From NCBI GenBank assembly GCA_958295665.1, contig OY282559.1:130609605-130673604 (forward strand): 64,000 nucleotides of DNA, written 5' to 3'. The stretch comes from Tipula vernalis (lineage: Eukaryota > Arthropoda > Insecta > Diptera > Tipulidae). Positions 11,966-22,689 of this stretch are shown piece by piece. The notes beneath the pieces were generated by a model, which made no database searches, was not told the DNA's origin, and saw only the letters and a list, made by a program, of their open reading frames with translations. Made by a program: the position numbers and the translations under genes. Positions within the stretch are counted from its first letter, which is position 1. Each line of letters starts with the position of its first letter.

Positions 11966-12132
11966 TACAAAAATACTATAAATGTGATAGTGTTTGCAAA
12001 ATAATATGGTTTCCGCACATTTTATATGTACAACAATGGTTTTGTACCTATATACCAAAACAATTAAAAAATTGGTATTACGTAATTTAATAACAACAAC
12101 AATTTTGCATGTATATAATAATACATGAAGAC

Positions 12133-12141
12133 AAACCTTTC
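12133..12141. repeat. Left 9-bp target-site duplication of the MULE
   Basis: AAACCTTTC, identical to the copy at 25394-25402. It marks the exact insertion point inside the Harbinger element. Confidence 0.95.
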
Positions 12142-13150
12142 ACCGGTGTGAAGTTTTCCACAGAATTCAGAAGTGTAGCTACACAAATTAACAGATTTCA
12201 AAAATGTAGCTACACAATTTAGCAAATAGTGTAGTTGTACACAAAAAAAAATGTAACAGAATAAGTTTATATTTATTTTCATGCAGAAAATAATTAAACC
12301 GAGTATAAAATTAAAAATTATTTTTAATGGACTATAGACATCAGCTAACTAATAAAATAAAAATTAAATTTTACTTAGTACAATAAATAAATTAAAACTA
12401 TTGGTATAGTTGTCACTTGTTGGCCAGTTACAAGAAATTCTAGAGATGTCTAAGCAAATCTGTGTATGCCATATTATTGATTGCTTTTAGTAAAACATAT
12501 GGTCCATGAATCATTTTAACGCGACCCTCAAGGGGTGAGATATCGCATTTCCACACTTTAATTTATACAAATATTGTGTAATAGTCAATTGTAGGCCAGT
12601 TACAAGAAATCCTAGAGATGTCTAAGTAAATCTGAGTATTTCCACACTTTTATTTTATACAAATAAAGGGTAGCGGTCACTTTTGGCCAGTTACAAGAAA
12701 TCCTACAGATGTCTAAGTAAATCTGAGTATGTCATATTATTGCCTGCTTTTAGTAGAATATATGGGCCATGCGTCATTTAAACGCGACCCTCAAGAGGTG
12801 AGATATCGCATTTCCAAACTTTTATTTTATACAAATAAAGTTTAATGGTCAATTGATGGCCAGTTACAAGAAATCCTAAAGATGGCTAAGTAAATCTGAG
12901 TATGCCAAATTATTGTTTGCTTTTAGTAAAACATATGGGCCATGAATCATTTTAACGCGACCCTCAAGGGGTGAGATATCGCATTTCCACACTTTTATTT
13001 TATACATATAAAGTGTAGCGGTCACTTTTGGCCAGTTACAAGAAATCCTAGAAATGTCTAAGTAAATCTGAGTATGCCATATTATTGATTGCTTTTAGTA
13101 GAATATATGAGTTATAAGTCATTTTAACGCGACCCTCAGGGGGTCTGCTG
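12142..13150. repeat. Left MULE terminal inverted repeat with 172-bp tandem units
   Basis: The outer part (to about 12400) mirrors 25135-25393 and includes the doubled phrase GTGTAGCTACA. From about 12400 a tandem unit starts, keyed by GGCCAGTTACAAGAAAT at 12422, 12594, 12685, 12858 and 13030. The spacing is 172, 91, 173 and 172 bp, so one unit has lost about 80 bp. Each unit also contains TTTTAACGCGACCCTCAAG and GAGATATCGCATTTCC. The inner end abuts the transposase start. Confidence 0.92.
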
Positions 13151-13161
13151 GACCGATTCAA

Positions 13162-13876
13162 ATGAATGATGAGTCAACTGTTTTAGTTAAAAATCATGAA
13201 TACAGATTTTATGTGGATGCTTATATTAATTTAGGGAAAAAAACATTCAGCCACCAAGAAGAGTTATCCCCTAATTTATCTAATTTTTCTAAACAATTTT
13301 TAATAAATCACAAAATAAAGTTAACATCATCATTTTCCGGTATCAGCAGAGAAGATGTGCGAAATAAAATTACCGAGTATTTAATTGAGATTAGAAACCC
13401 TTGTTTGATTTCGTTTAAATCAATGAGGCTATCGTCAATAAAAAACCCACAAAATATGGTTGTTTATGGAAAGTGCAAACTAATTCCAGAAACAAAATAT
13501 AAATTTATAGTTAGGCAAAATGCATGGTTTGAAATTTATTCAAATGGGCAAAGATGTGTATGTCATGATGGAGAAAAGAAAGTACAACCAAATTATTGGA
13601 AATAAACGAGAAAATATGAAAAACCAATTGAAATTAACATCATGTCATAATTTTTCGCTTGATCTAGCAAAAGACACTGATCTTAGTCTTCTTAAACTTG
13701 GTAACACACAATCGTTTGTTCCTTCTACAATTATTCGGAAAATAAAATCAGAGCAATTGAAAAAGGATGATCTTGTCCGTGATTGCGATGTAATCGATAT
13801 ATGTAAAATGAACATGACTGAACCAAAAAAAAATAAATACATCCATGAGTTGTCACCTGATCCTTTAAAGGTATAA
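13162..13876 (+). pseudogene. MULE/NOF-type transposase, 5' part
   Basis: Two overlapping frames (13162-13605 and 13520-13876) are joined by a frameshift between about 13540 and 13600. The first reads a non-catalytic N-terminal region (YRFYVDAYINLGKKTF; VVYGKCKLIPETKYKFIV). The second reads LKLGNTQSFVPSTIIRKIKSE and IHELSPDPLK, which fits the pre-catalytic region of NOF-like transposases (xxPSxxxLRKxKxE ... IxELGLDPF). It begins just inside the left terminal repeat. The coding end at LSPDPLK is followed by GTATAA, a plausible splice donor, with the catalytic part resuming at about 22690 after the LINE insertion. Confidence 0.75.
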
Positions 13877-15258
13877 AACGCTGGATTTATTTGTTTTTAA
13901 TATTTTTATCAAAAAAAGAAATGTTGACGAGTTGTCAAAATGATCGCTATCCAGTGAGTGTATATTTTATATAGAAAACGATGAACCAAAGAAAACCAAT
14001 CCGAGCTCAATTCCTCTGTTTACATAAAAAGAACGCACTGAAAATAAAAATTCGAATCAGCTAAAAATATAATTTGCGGATTGGTTTCAGAAAACGACAA
14101 TAGATGGTGATGCAACTGTTTAGTGTTGTACTAAGGTGTCCGAAATATTTAGTACAAGGTAGTTAGTGATTTATCGGTACTAATATATGTGGGATATTAA
14201 GTACGGATTCTAACCATAACCATAGAGTAAGTTGAAAATCCACTCTATAGTTGTCACTACTACTGAAAAAGGCTGTTCAACTACAATTATATTTTATAAT
14301 CGAAATGAGTTGCATTTCGAATAATTGTAGGGATAAACGAATGGAATAAATTGATTGCATGAGTGAGTCTGAGTCACTACAAAGGTATACTCTAAGAAAT
14401 TTCTGTTGAATTTCCCTATAATTAGTAGAGGTTATCTGTTGCAGAGTCTACTCTATAAATAAGAGCCTCCACATTGACTGTATTTTTTACTAGGCTTAAA
14501 ATAAAGTACATACAATTTTTTCTTTACTATGAAACTATATGGGAAAACGATTGTTTTCATTTACATTTTTAGCCTTTAAGAATTATGAGCTTTTACATTA
14601 TTTTTATACGAAAATGTTCATAAAACATGTAATTTTATTTGATTGAAAAATCGAATCATGAAAATGTTTATTTCTTAGTGAAAATCCTGTTGGAATATAA
14701 ACTATTGCTAAACTTTTTTGGAATGTTGTTGTTGTAAAATACGTCATAACATAAAATTTATAAACAATTATTAACCATCTCTTTTTAGTCTCCTTCTAAA
14801 AGTATTGCCACATGACAAAAGTCTGCCCGAATACAGATTCATATCATGTGGCAATGCTTTATTAACGACTTTTGTTTAAACCATAGATGTCGCCTACAAT
14901 TAAAAACATATAAAAAAAATCAAATAGGTGATCGAACCGGTTGGATTCTAAAATCGGTCAGATTTTTGATTCGGTTAAACATGTTTTTGGTGGCTTCCCT
15001 CTATAGTAATAACTAAATTGTAATAATAATTAATTTAATATAATTTTTTTATAAATTTACTAAAATTAAACCATTGCTATGAAAGAAAGTATGTTAATTT
15101 TACGTAAAAAGTTTTCTTTCAAATCGTTTACTCAGTCCGAATCCCTGTTGGTTTTATTTGTGTGTTAAGTGACATCTAGGAATGGGAATAATAAGTAAGA
15201 GCTATTTTATTTTAGACACCGCTCTCAAATGTTATGACAATTCAAATATTCTAAACAA
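13877..15258. other. Non-coding part of the MULE before the LINE
   Basis: Possible intron of the transposase gene: GTATAA follows the last codon at 13870, and the matching acceptor would be near 22688, beyond the LINE. No protein-like frame. It contains a hairpin at 14800-14859 and a short inverted pair CGAAATG/CATTTCG near 14301-14319. Confidence 0.5.
14800..14859. repeat. Near-perfect hairpin, 16-bp arms
   Basis: Arms AAAGTATTGCCACATGA-like (14800-14815) and its complement (14844-14859) pair over about 16 bp with one mismatch. The inner 12 bp ATTGCCACATGA / TCATGTGGCAAT are perfect. The loop is 28 nt. Confidence 0.85.
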
Positions 15259-15273
15259 AAACTTATTTTAAAT
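15259..15273. repeat. Left 15-bp target-site duplication of the LINE
   Basis: AAACTTATTTTAAAT, identical to 20914-20928. The first A residues may belong to the tail on the right side, so the true duplication is 12-15 bp. Confidence 0.9.
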
Positions 15274-15627
15274 CATTCTTTCTCGAAACTTTATTGTGTG
15301 AGCGTCTCATTTTAGTGAAGTGTTATAAATTTTACAATTTTCTTTTAATTTTAATTAATTTGTTTTTTATTTAATTATATCTTATAGTATATTTTGATTT
15401 GTTTATTTTTATCAGTCGGGTAAGTCTTTTCATAGTCTTTTTCTATCCACAAAATAATAAATCTACGTAACACAAGCAAGGAGGGACAAAGTACGCAGTA
15501 CTTTGTACCTCCAACATTTACTTCTACTGATTTCTCAGATTCCGAAGATGAAATAAATACTAAAAAATCAAAAATTGTTTTTAATAATGAAATAATAGTA
15601 AACGGTGAATTTGATAAAAGTCCCAAT

Positions 15628-16791
15628 ATGTTAAATAAAAGGAAAATTAATAATAATAATAATAAAATTCACGTCGCAGTTTCAAAAAATACAGTAACAG
15701 CTCCTACATCATCTTTAACTTTATCTGTTGATTCATCGAATAACTCAAATATGCCGTCAGTTACTGCTGAAAAAATTAATCTCTATAACCGATCAGATAA
15801 TGGCCCATTTACAGTATTTATCAGTAAAGAGAATTTAAATATTGTTCTTTTAGCTAAAGCCCTTAAAATAAATAATTTTAAAAATGTCAAAGAAATCTCT
15901 AGCGTTAGCAAAAATGTTGCTAAGGTTATCTTTAGTAATTTTGAAGACGCAAATAATTGTGTTAAATCAGATATTTTTAAAAAATTTGATAATTATACTA
16001 CATACATTCCTAAAAATTTCACTTCTTCTATTGGTTTAATCAGGAACATTCCTATTGGGCTTTCTAATGAAGAAATACAAGAAAATATTAGATCCAAATA
16101 CCCTATTTCTAAAGTAGAAAGAATGACTAAATGGAATAGTGCCACTAAAACAGCTGAGGAAATTGAATTGGTTAAACTTACTTTTGAGTCTGGAACTATT
16201 CCATTCAACGTCATTTTATATGATAATCTTTTATTAAAGGTAGAATATTTTATACCTAATCCTCTTTTTTGTAAAAAATGTCTAAATTACGGACATACAA
16301 TTTCCAAATGCAAATCTAAAACTATTAAATGCCTAACGTGTGCTAATACTATAGAGGACGAACAAGAACACGTTTGTGACATGAAATTTTCTTGTAAATT
16401 TTGTGGAACGGGTCATGTTACTAATTTTTTCAGATGTAATGAACGATATAGGCAGAAACAAATTTGGGAACATATGATTTTAAATAAAACTAGTTTCAGA
16501 GAATCCAAAAGCCACCTTTATGGTAGCCAACAAAAAGTCCCTAAACAAATAGATTTCGCTAATGATATCTGTGTTGAGAATCAAGCCTGGAAAAATTACT
16601 TAATGAATTCTGATGCTAGAAAAATTCAAATCCTAAATAAATTAGTAAACGAATTAAAAAATCAATTAAATGAAAGAGATTCTATTTTTAATGATGTCAA
16701 ATCACTTTTAAATAATTCCGATGACTTTAATAAAAATCCAGCTAATTTAGACTCACTTAAAATTAAATTAAATAAATTTATTAAAACATAA
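15628..16791 (+). CDS. LINE ORF1 protein (Gag-like, three zinc knuckles)
   Basis: A 387-residue RNA-binding protein that packages LINE RNA. An N-terminal low-complexity Asn/Ser/Thr region leads into an RRM-like part (residues about 60-190, e.g. IGLIRNIPIGLSNEEI). Three zinc knuckles follow: CKKCLNYGHTISKC (near residue 215), CLTCANTIEDEQEHVC and CKFCGTGHVTNFFRC (to about 270). The C-terminus is a Lys/Asn-rich helix. The same frame stays open upstream to at least 15490 with acidic sequence (TDFSDSEDE) but without ATG, so translation could start earlier or the original start may be lost. The frame ends 46 bp before ORF2. Confidence 0.9.
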   Translation: MLNKRKINNNNNKIHVAVSKNTVTAPTSSLTLSVDSSNNSNMPSVTAEKINLYNRSDNGPFTVFISKENLNIVLLAKALKINNFKNVKEISSVSKNVAKVIFSNFEDANNCVKSDIFKKFDNYTTYIPKNFTSSIGLIRNIPIGLSNEEIQENIRSKYPISKVERMTKWNSATKTAEEIELVKLTFESGTIPFNVILYDNLLLKVEYFIPNPLFCKKCLNYGHTISKCKSKTIKCLTCANTIEDEQEHVCDMKFSCKFCGTGHVTNFFRCNERYRQKQIWEHMILNKTSFRESKSHLYGSQQKVPKQIDFANDICVENQAWKNYLMNSDARKIQILNKLVNELKNQLNERDSIFNDVKSLLNNSDDFNKNPANLDSLKIKLNKFIKT

Positions 16792-16836
16792 ACTTTTCTT
16801 CTTCCAGTTTTTTATTTTTCATTTTATTCTTCCATT

Positions 16837-19800
16837 ATGTTACCTTTAAAAATTTTACAAATTAACATTCGTAGTTTAAATAGTAATAAAGATCTATTAT
16901 ATCATTATATACAATCCAATCGTATTGATATCGTTATTTTCTCTGAAACCTGGACAAATCCAAATAGTAATTTGACTTTTAACAATTATAATCTTATTAC
17001 TGATGATAGACCAGATGGTTTTGGCGGAGTAGGCTTTTTAATACATAAAAAAATTTCTTGGAGAATTATTGATTTAAATTTTCATTACATCCGTTTTCAA
17101 GCTTTCAAAATTAACCTCAAATTTAAAAACATTAATTTTAATATCTTATCTTTTTATAATAATTCTGTTATTAGACCTCAGGAAATCGTTAATGAATTTG
17201 AACATCTTATAACTCAGAATCTAGATAACTGTTTAATAGCTGGAGACATAAATATTCATAATAGTCTTTGGGATAGTTCATTGTCCCCTACTCACGACAG
17301 GGTGGGTGATAAGATTGCAGATATTATCACTGCTAATAATGTCTTTTTATTAAATGACGGATCTCATACAAGGCAAGATTTTTTCAGAAATAATTCTGCA
17401 GCACTAGACATTACTTTGTGCTCAATCAATCTAATTGAAAAACTATCATGGAAAGTAGATCCCATTAATTTAGGAAGTGACCATCTCCCAATACTTATTG
17501 ACTTTAAACTAAATTATTATCAAAAAAAAAACAAATCACAAACTGGTCAAAAGTATTAAAAGACTTTGATCTAAATTCTATTAATGATAAATGCAATATT
17601 GAAGAACACCTAGAAAAATTAATTTCTGAAAATACTTCTATTATTACAAGTAAAAATACTTTTAAACCTAAACCTTGGTGGAACGATCTTATACAAAGAC
17701 TATAGAACATAAAAAAACACAAACAACTCATTTATAATTTAAACAAAAACCTTTTTACCGCTATTGAACTAAAAAAATCTATACAAAAACTTAAATTAAC
17801 AATTAGAAGAGAAAAGAAAAAATCTTGGAATATTTTTTTAACAAGCATCAATCACAAAACTAATAATTCTGATCTCTGGAACAACATCAATAAAATTAAA
17901 AATAAAAAACAGTCTAACTACAGAATCCTAGAAGATCCCACACTTGCTACTAATTTTCTAAATTACAATTTTTCTTTCTCCTTTGAATCCCCTCATAATC
18001 TCTCTAATAACTTCAATCCTACTATTAATCCTGCGGAATTTAATAACATCGAAATTCTTGATATTATTAAAAATTCAAATAATACTGCTGCAGGATATGA
18101 TAAAGTCTCATATAAAATCATCAAACAATTAGTATCCTCTAATCGTAACATAATCAATACTATTACAAATTATTTCAACAACATCTGGCAAAATCAAATT
18201 TACCCTACAAAATGGAAAACGTCATATACACAATCGCCATTTTGAAAAAGGGGAGGGATGATAGAAATATTATTAACTACCGTCCTATTTGTCTGTTACC
18301 TATTTTTTCAAAAATTTTCAATAAACTCATTTTAAAACGAATTAATGATCATCTAATCTCAAATAATATTCTTAATTATTACAATTTTGGTTTTAGAAAA
18401 AATAAAATTATTACTGACTATTTTGTAGAAATGTTTAATTTCATCATCTCCCTCTAACAACAACAAAAAAAAATTGTTTTAGTTAACATTGACATTTCCA
18501 AAGCTTTTGATAATGTAGATAAAAATATTTTATTAAACACCTGTAAAAACTTCAATTTCCCTATTAACATTACACATTGGATTTCTCAATTTCTTACAAA
18601 TAGAATTATATCTATTCAAAATATCAATCAAACTTCCATTCATTACACTAATAAAGGCATTCCTCAGGGTAGCTGTTTGAGTCCTACCCTTTTTAATATC
18701 TATACCACTTCTTTACACGACATCAATAACCCCGATACAAAAATTTTCCACTATGCCGATGATATTTGCATTGCAATTTCTGCCGATAATCATGATAACT
18801 TACAATTAATAACAGATTCTACTTTACTCTCATTAACTAATAAATTACAATCTTTAAAACTACAAATTAACACTGATAAATCTCATTTTTTAAGACTATT
18901 CACTAATAAAAATAATTCCAAATCTCTAAATTTAAAAATTAATTATATCTACATAAAAGAAAGAGTGACTACTAAGATACTGGGTACAACCTTAACAAAT
19001 AGACTTTCATTATCAATTCATTACACAAACTTAAAAGCAAATATTTCCAACTCCATTAATTTACTTAAAACTCTCACCCATTTTAATGGAGGTGTAAATC
19101 CTGAAACAATGATCAATATTTTTAAAGCAATAGTTAAATCTAAACTTGAATACACATATGTTTTTACAGACACTAAATATAAAAAAGATATTAATATCTG
19201 TCAATCTATTAAAAATGCTTGTCTGAGAGCTTGTCTAGGCTTCTTAAGAACTACTCCAATTCCAGCTATTTTATCTGAATCCCTAGAAACATCTTCAGAT
19301 CTAGATTTTATTAAAAAACCACTAATTTATATTTCAAAAAATCTATATAATAATTCCAAAATTGGTAACGACATTAAAAACAATAGATCTCTTCATAAAC
19401 TTAACGACTTATATTCTAATTAGACTTTTCTTTCCAAAATTAAACCTTTTCACATAAAAAAAACGTCTCCCACTAATTTTAGCATCATAACAAATATTGA
19501 GGGAATCACAAACAAAAATTTTATAAACCACTCTGAACAATATGCATTATCTATGGCTGAAATTAATAAATATAATAATTTCGCAAAAATTTACACAGAT
19601 GGCTCTATAATTAACAATAAACCAGGAATTGGAATTTTTGTTGAGGATAAAAATTGGAAATTTGCCATTCAACTAAAAAACCCTACTTATATTAAAAATA
19701 TTGAAACCATTGCTATTAAAATTGGAATTACTATATCTCTAATCATCAAAAACAATAATATTATCATTATTACCGACTCTCAAAGTTCTTGTATTTCATT

Positions 19801-20425
19801 AAAAACGGCTCTATTACACTTTACAAATAGACACTACGAAAATCAAATTATTGATACTATCGGCCATAACCAAATTAAAAATTTTGTCATTCATTGGTTC
19901 CCGGGTCATTGTGGCTTAAAAGGAAATACTATAGCAGATAGTTTAGCAAAAAAAGCAGTTTTTTCTCCTACTCACTTTTTTGATAATGAACCAACTCTCA
20001 CAGACCTATTTAACGATATCTCCAGATCTATAAATAATAAGTGGAAGGAAAACTACACTTTAATGTGTAATTCATCCGGCCACTTTTATAAACAAATTTG
20101 CCCTTCTCCAAGATCATCTTTCCTATTTAAAAACTCTAATTTTACATCCTGCCAAACCAGGCTAATTTACAGATTAATCTCTGGTCATACAGTTAACAAG
20201 AAATTTAAATTCCTTTTGGGACTTGAATCTACATCTAATTGTGAGATTTGTAAAACCGTTGAAGATAACGAACATATTATTAACGATTGTGTCATATATA
20301 ATAATATAAGAAATAATTTCCCACTTTTATACAGAAAATCCTTATTAGATATCTTAAAGGACCAAAAAATGGATGAATATAAAATATTGTGTGATTTTGT
20401 GGATAGAATAAATTATAAACTATGA
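16837..20425 (+). pseudogene. LINE ORF2 (endonuclease, reverse transcriptase, RNase H), broken
   Basis: It nicks target DNA and primes reverse transcription. The APE-type endonuclease shows QINIRSLNSN, FSETW, AGDINIHNSLWD and GSDHLPI (to about 17500). A frameshift lies in an A10 run at 17522-17531, then TAG at 17703. A second frameshift is near 18220, just before AILKKGRDDRNIINYRPI. TAA at 18456 precedes DISKAFDNVD; the core has GIPQGSCLSPTLFN and HYADDICIA. TAG at 19421 precedes the RNase H domain, IYTDGSI, ITDSQSS and HWFPGHCGLKGNTIADSLAK (D, D, H and D visible). The tail CEICKTVEDNEHIINDC is the usual C-terminal zinc knuckle. Catalytic residues persist despite five breaks, so decay is recent. 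Confidence 0.92.
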
Positions 20426-20543
20426 TTTAAGACTACATTTAATTTTTATTGACTTTTTTACACAATGATTTTTCTTTGGAATGATTTCATTTTATTTTAT
20501 TTTATTATAATATTAAGATTTATGAATATTATATAATTTAATT

Positions 20544-20577
<34 letters not shown>

Positions 20578-20913
20578 TTAAAAAAAAAAAATTAAAAAAT
20601 ATGAATTAATGAATTATAAATTTATAATTTAATTTTTGAAACTTTTATTTTTATCTGTATCCTTCATCTTCTCTCTAATATTCTTTATTTATTAACTTTC
20701 ATTTAATCTAATTTAATCATCAAACTTTGTTTTATATAATTATGCTTTTATTTTATTATTTAATTTTTAATATAATTTGTTTTTGTACACTTTATTCAAC
20801 CCTCCAGAACCTCCCCTGAGTGGTCTCTGGAAGTTTTGGGCGGTTTCTCAACTCACTGGTCTTATGGATTGAAAGATCTGACCTGAGCAAATTTAAAAAA
20901 CAAACAAACAAAC

Positions 20914-20928
20914 AAACTTATTTTAAAT
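20914..20928. repeat. Right 15-bp target-site duplication of the LINE
   Basis: AAACTTATTTTAAAT directly follows the (CAAA)n tail and matches 15259-15273. Confidence 0.9.
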
Positions 20929-22689
20929 GGGTCATTCATTTTTGGGAATAAAAATCGATGCCAATTATTAATCATGTTGTATTTATTTTCAGCTGTGACT
21001 TATTTTCAATAATATTTCTAATACTTGAGAAATAAATAAGGCATTTATATTACAGTTAATGTTTGTTGGTTATGTCGTTTATTTGTGATGCATAATCTGG
21101 GTTGATTTGATTTTTTTGATTTCTTCTCGCTCAATGCATATTATTATAATTTTTTCTGTTTGTCTCTCTTTGATTTATTTTAATTTTGGCTGTTCAACGT
21201 ATTGTCTTTTTTTTACCATTGATTTTAGTTGTGAATAAATGATGACGTAATTAAATATAATATTCTCTTTTTTATACATATTGTTGTTGTTGTAGAACGT
21301 TTTTTAATTTAATTCCCTTATTTTCTTTTGATTATATCTGGAAAATGGTGAAGCTTGAGAATCTGTGCTTTAAATGAGTTAGTCATTGAGTTGTTTATTA
21401 GTGATTTCAGAAAAAATTATTTATCTAGGTTTATTTTTTATTTCATATTTTTTCGTCAATCGAAATCGCGTTTTTTCATACAAACTCTATGAAAATAAAT
21501 TATTTTTTAGTGTTTCTATGTCCTTTATTTTAAGTTCATTTTTTACATGCCGGCTCTATTCATATCAAGATGGTTCTGTCTGTTGCCAGCAATTTTTGTA
21601 GTGAATTTTCATCGTAGCGTGCTTTAAAATTAATCACACCGCAAATGTGTGAATTATTCGATATGGTTCACATGTCAAAGAGGTATCACCGCACATTAAA
21701 AGTGTGAATTATTTTTTTTAATTGGTGCAAAAATCAATTACGTTACTTCTAAAACTGCTGTAAAATACAATCCTATAGTGAGTTACCATCAAATGCGCGT
21801 GAATTAAATTAAAAAAAAATTTGAAATGCTGTTTTTTCGAGCAATAATTTAAATAATTTAAATGGGAAATTCAACACTAGTGTAAATTTAAAATTAAATT
21901 CAGTTCACGATTTTTATTACTAAAAAGTCGTTGAAATTGTTGGAAATCACACAATCATAATAGGGATTTTAAGTAAAACAGATATTAAATTTTATTTTAT
22001 TTCATATATTATTTATTATCAAAATATAAATTTATTATAAATAGCCTAAACATAACTAAAATTATTATGTAAACCTACAAACATGTATTCGTTGGACATA
22101 GGATCTCGGTTTGCGCAACATTCGATAATTCCATTTTTTTCATGTTCTGTAATTGAAATAATAATTATTACGATAATATTTAGAATTTTAATTTTCACCA
22201 TTGGTACAAGAGTACAAGTTATTTATTATTATCACAAGTTATAATTATCCTTAATTTATTTAAAGTTCGTTTTTATTTTACTATTTTATGCACTTTCACT
22301 TTTCGAAATTTGAACACGGTATTATTACACGTTCCTGAACGAAATGATTTTTCCAAAATATGTTTTGCCTTTTGACAGATAAAAACATTCTACATAGCGT
22401 TAGTTACCACAAAAATAGTGTGGAAAAACATTTTTGAGGAAAAACGCACAGAAAAATTGTAAATCACTTTTACAGTGTAAAATACGAGAAAATTGTGGAT
22501 AATTCACACAATTTGTTAGTCAATTGCACGTCTATATGTGTAAACTGTGACGATTGAGTGATTTACGTCATTTTTGAATAAATCAAAATTCGTAAGTGTA
22601 TTATTACATGTCGTTGTGTATTTTACAATAATTTTCGGTGGTAAAATATCATTTTTTCGTGATATTTTACAATCATTTTTTAGAGTGTA
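20929..22689. other. Non-coding MULE interior after the LINE
   Basis: AT-rich, with no convincing gene; a 71-residue frame at 21386 is Phe/Leu-rich and unsupported. TTGTTGTTGTTGTAG at 21284-21299 is a motif common in fly introns. The stretch 22380-22688 has several GTGTAAA / TTTTACAAT repeats and ends TTTTTTAGAGTGTAG, a possible splice acceptor for the transposase. Confidence 0.4.

Larger units (their letters stand above)
15274..20913 (+). mobile_element. Full-length I/Jockey-superfamily LINE with RNase H
   Basis: The insertion runs from CATTCTTTCTCGAAAC to a (CAAA)n tail, bounded by a direct duplication. It is 5.64 kb long with a 5' leader, an ORF1 with CCHC knuckles, and an ORF2 with endonuclease, reverse transcriptase and RNase H, all plus strand. 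The RNase H domain points to the I group or a relative rather than classic Jockey. ORF1 is intact; ORF2 carries two frameshifts and three stops. An A-rich run lies in the 3' UTR at 20552-20600. It sits in the presumed intron of the MULE transposase. Confidence 0.93.

Noticed and set aside
12064..12282. Minus-strand 72-residue frame, matched by a plus-strand frame at 25211-25444
   Set aside because: The two are similar because they lie in the inverted terminal repeats of the MULE; not a gene pair.
21386..21601. 71-residue plus-strand frame
   Set aside because: Phe/Leu-rich translation of T-rich DNA, no start context, no motif.
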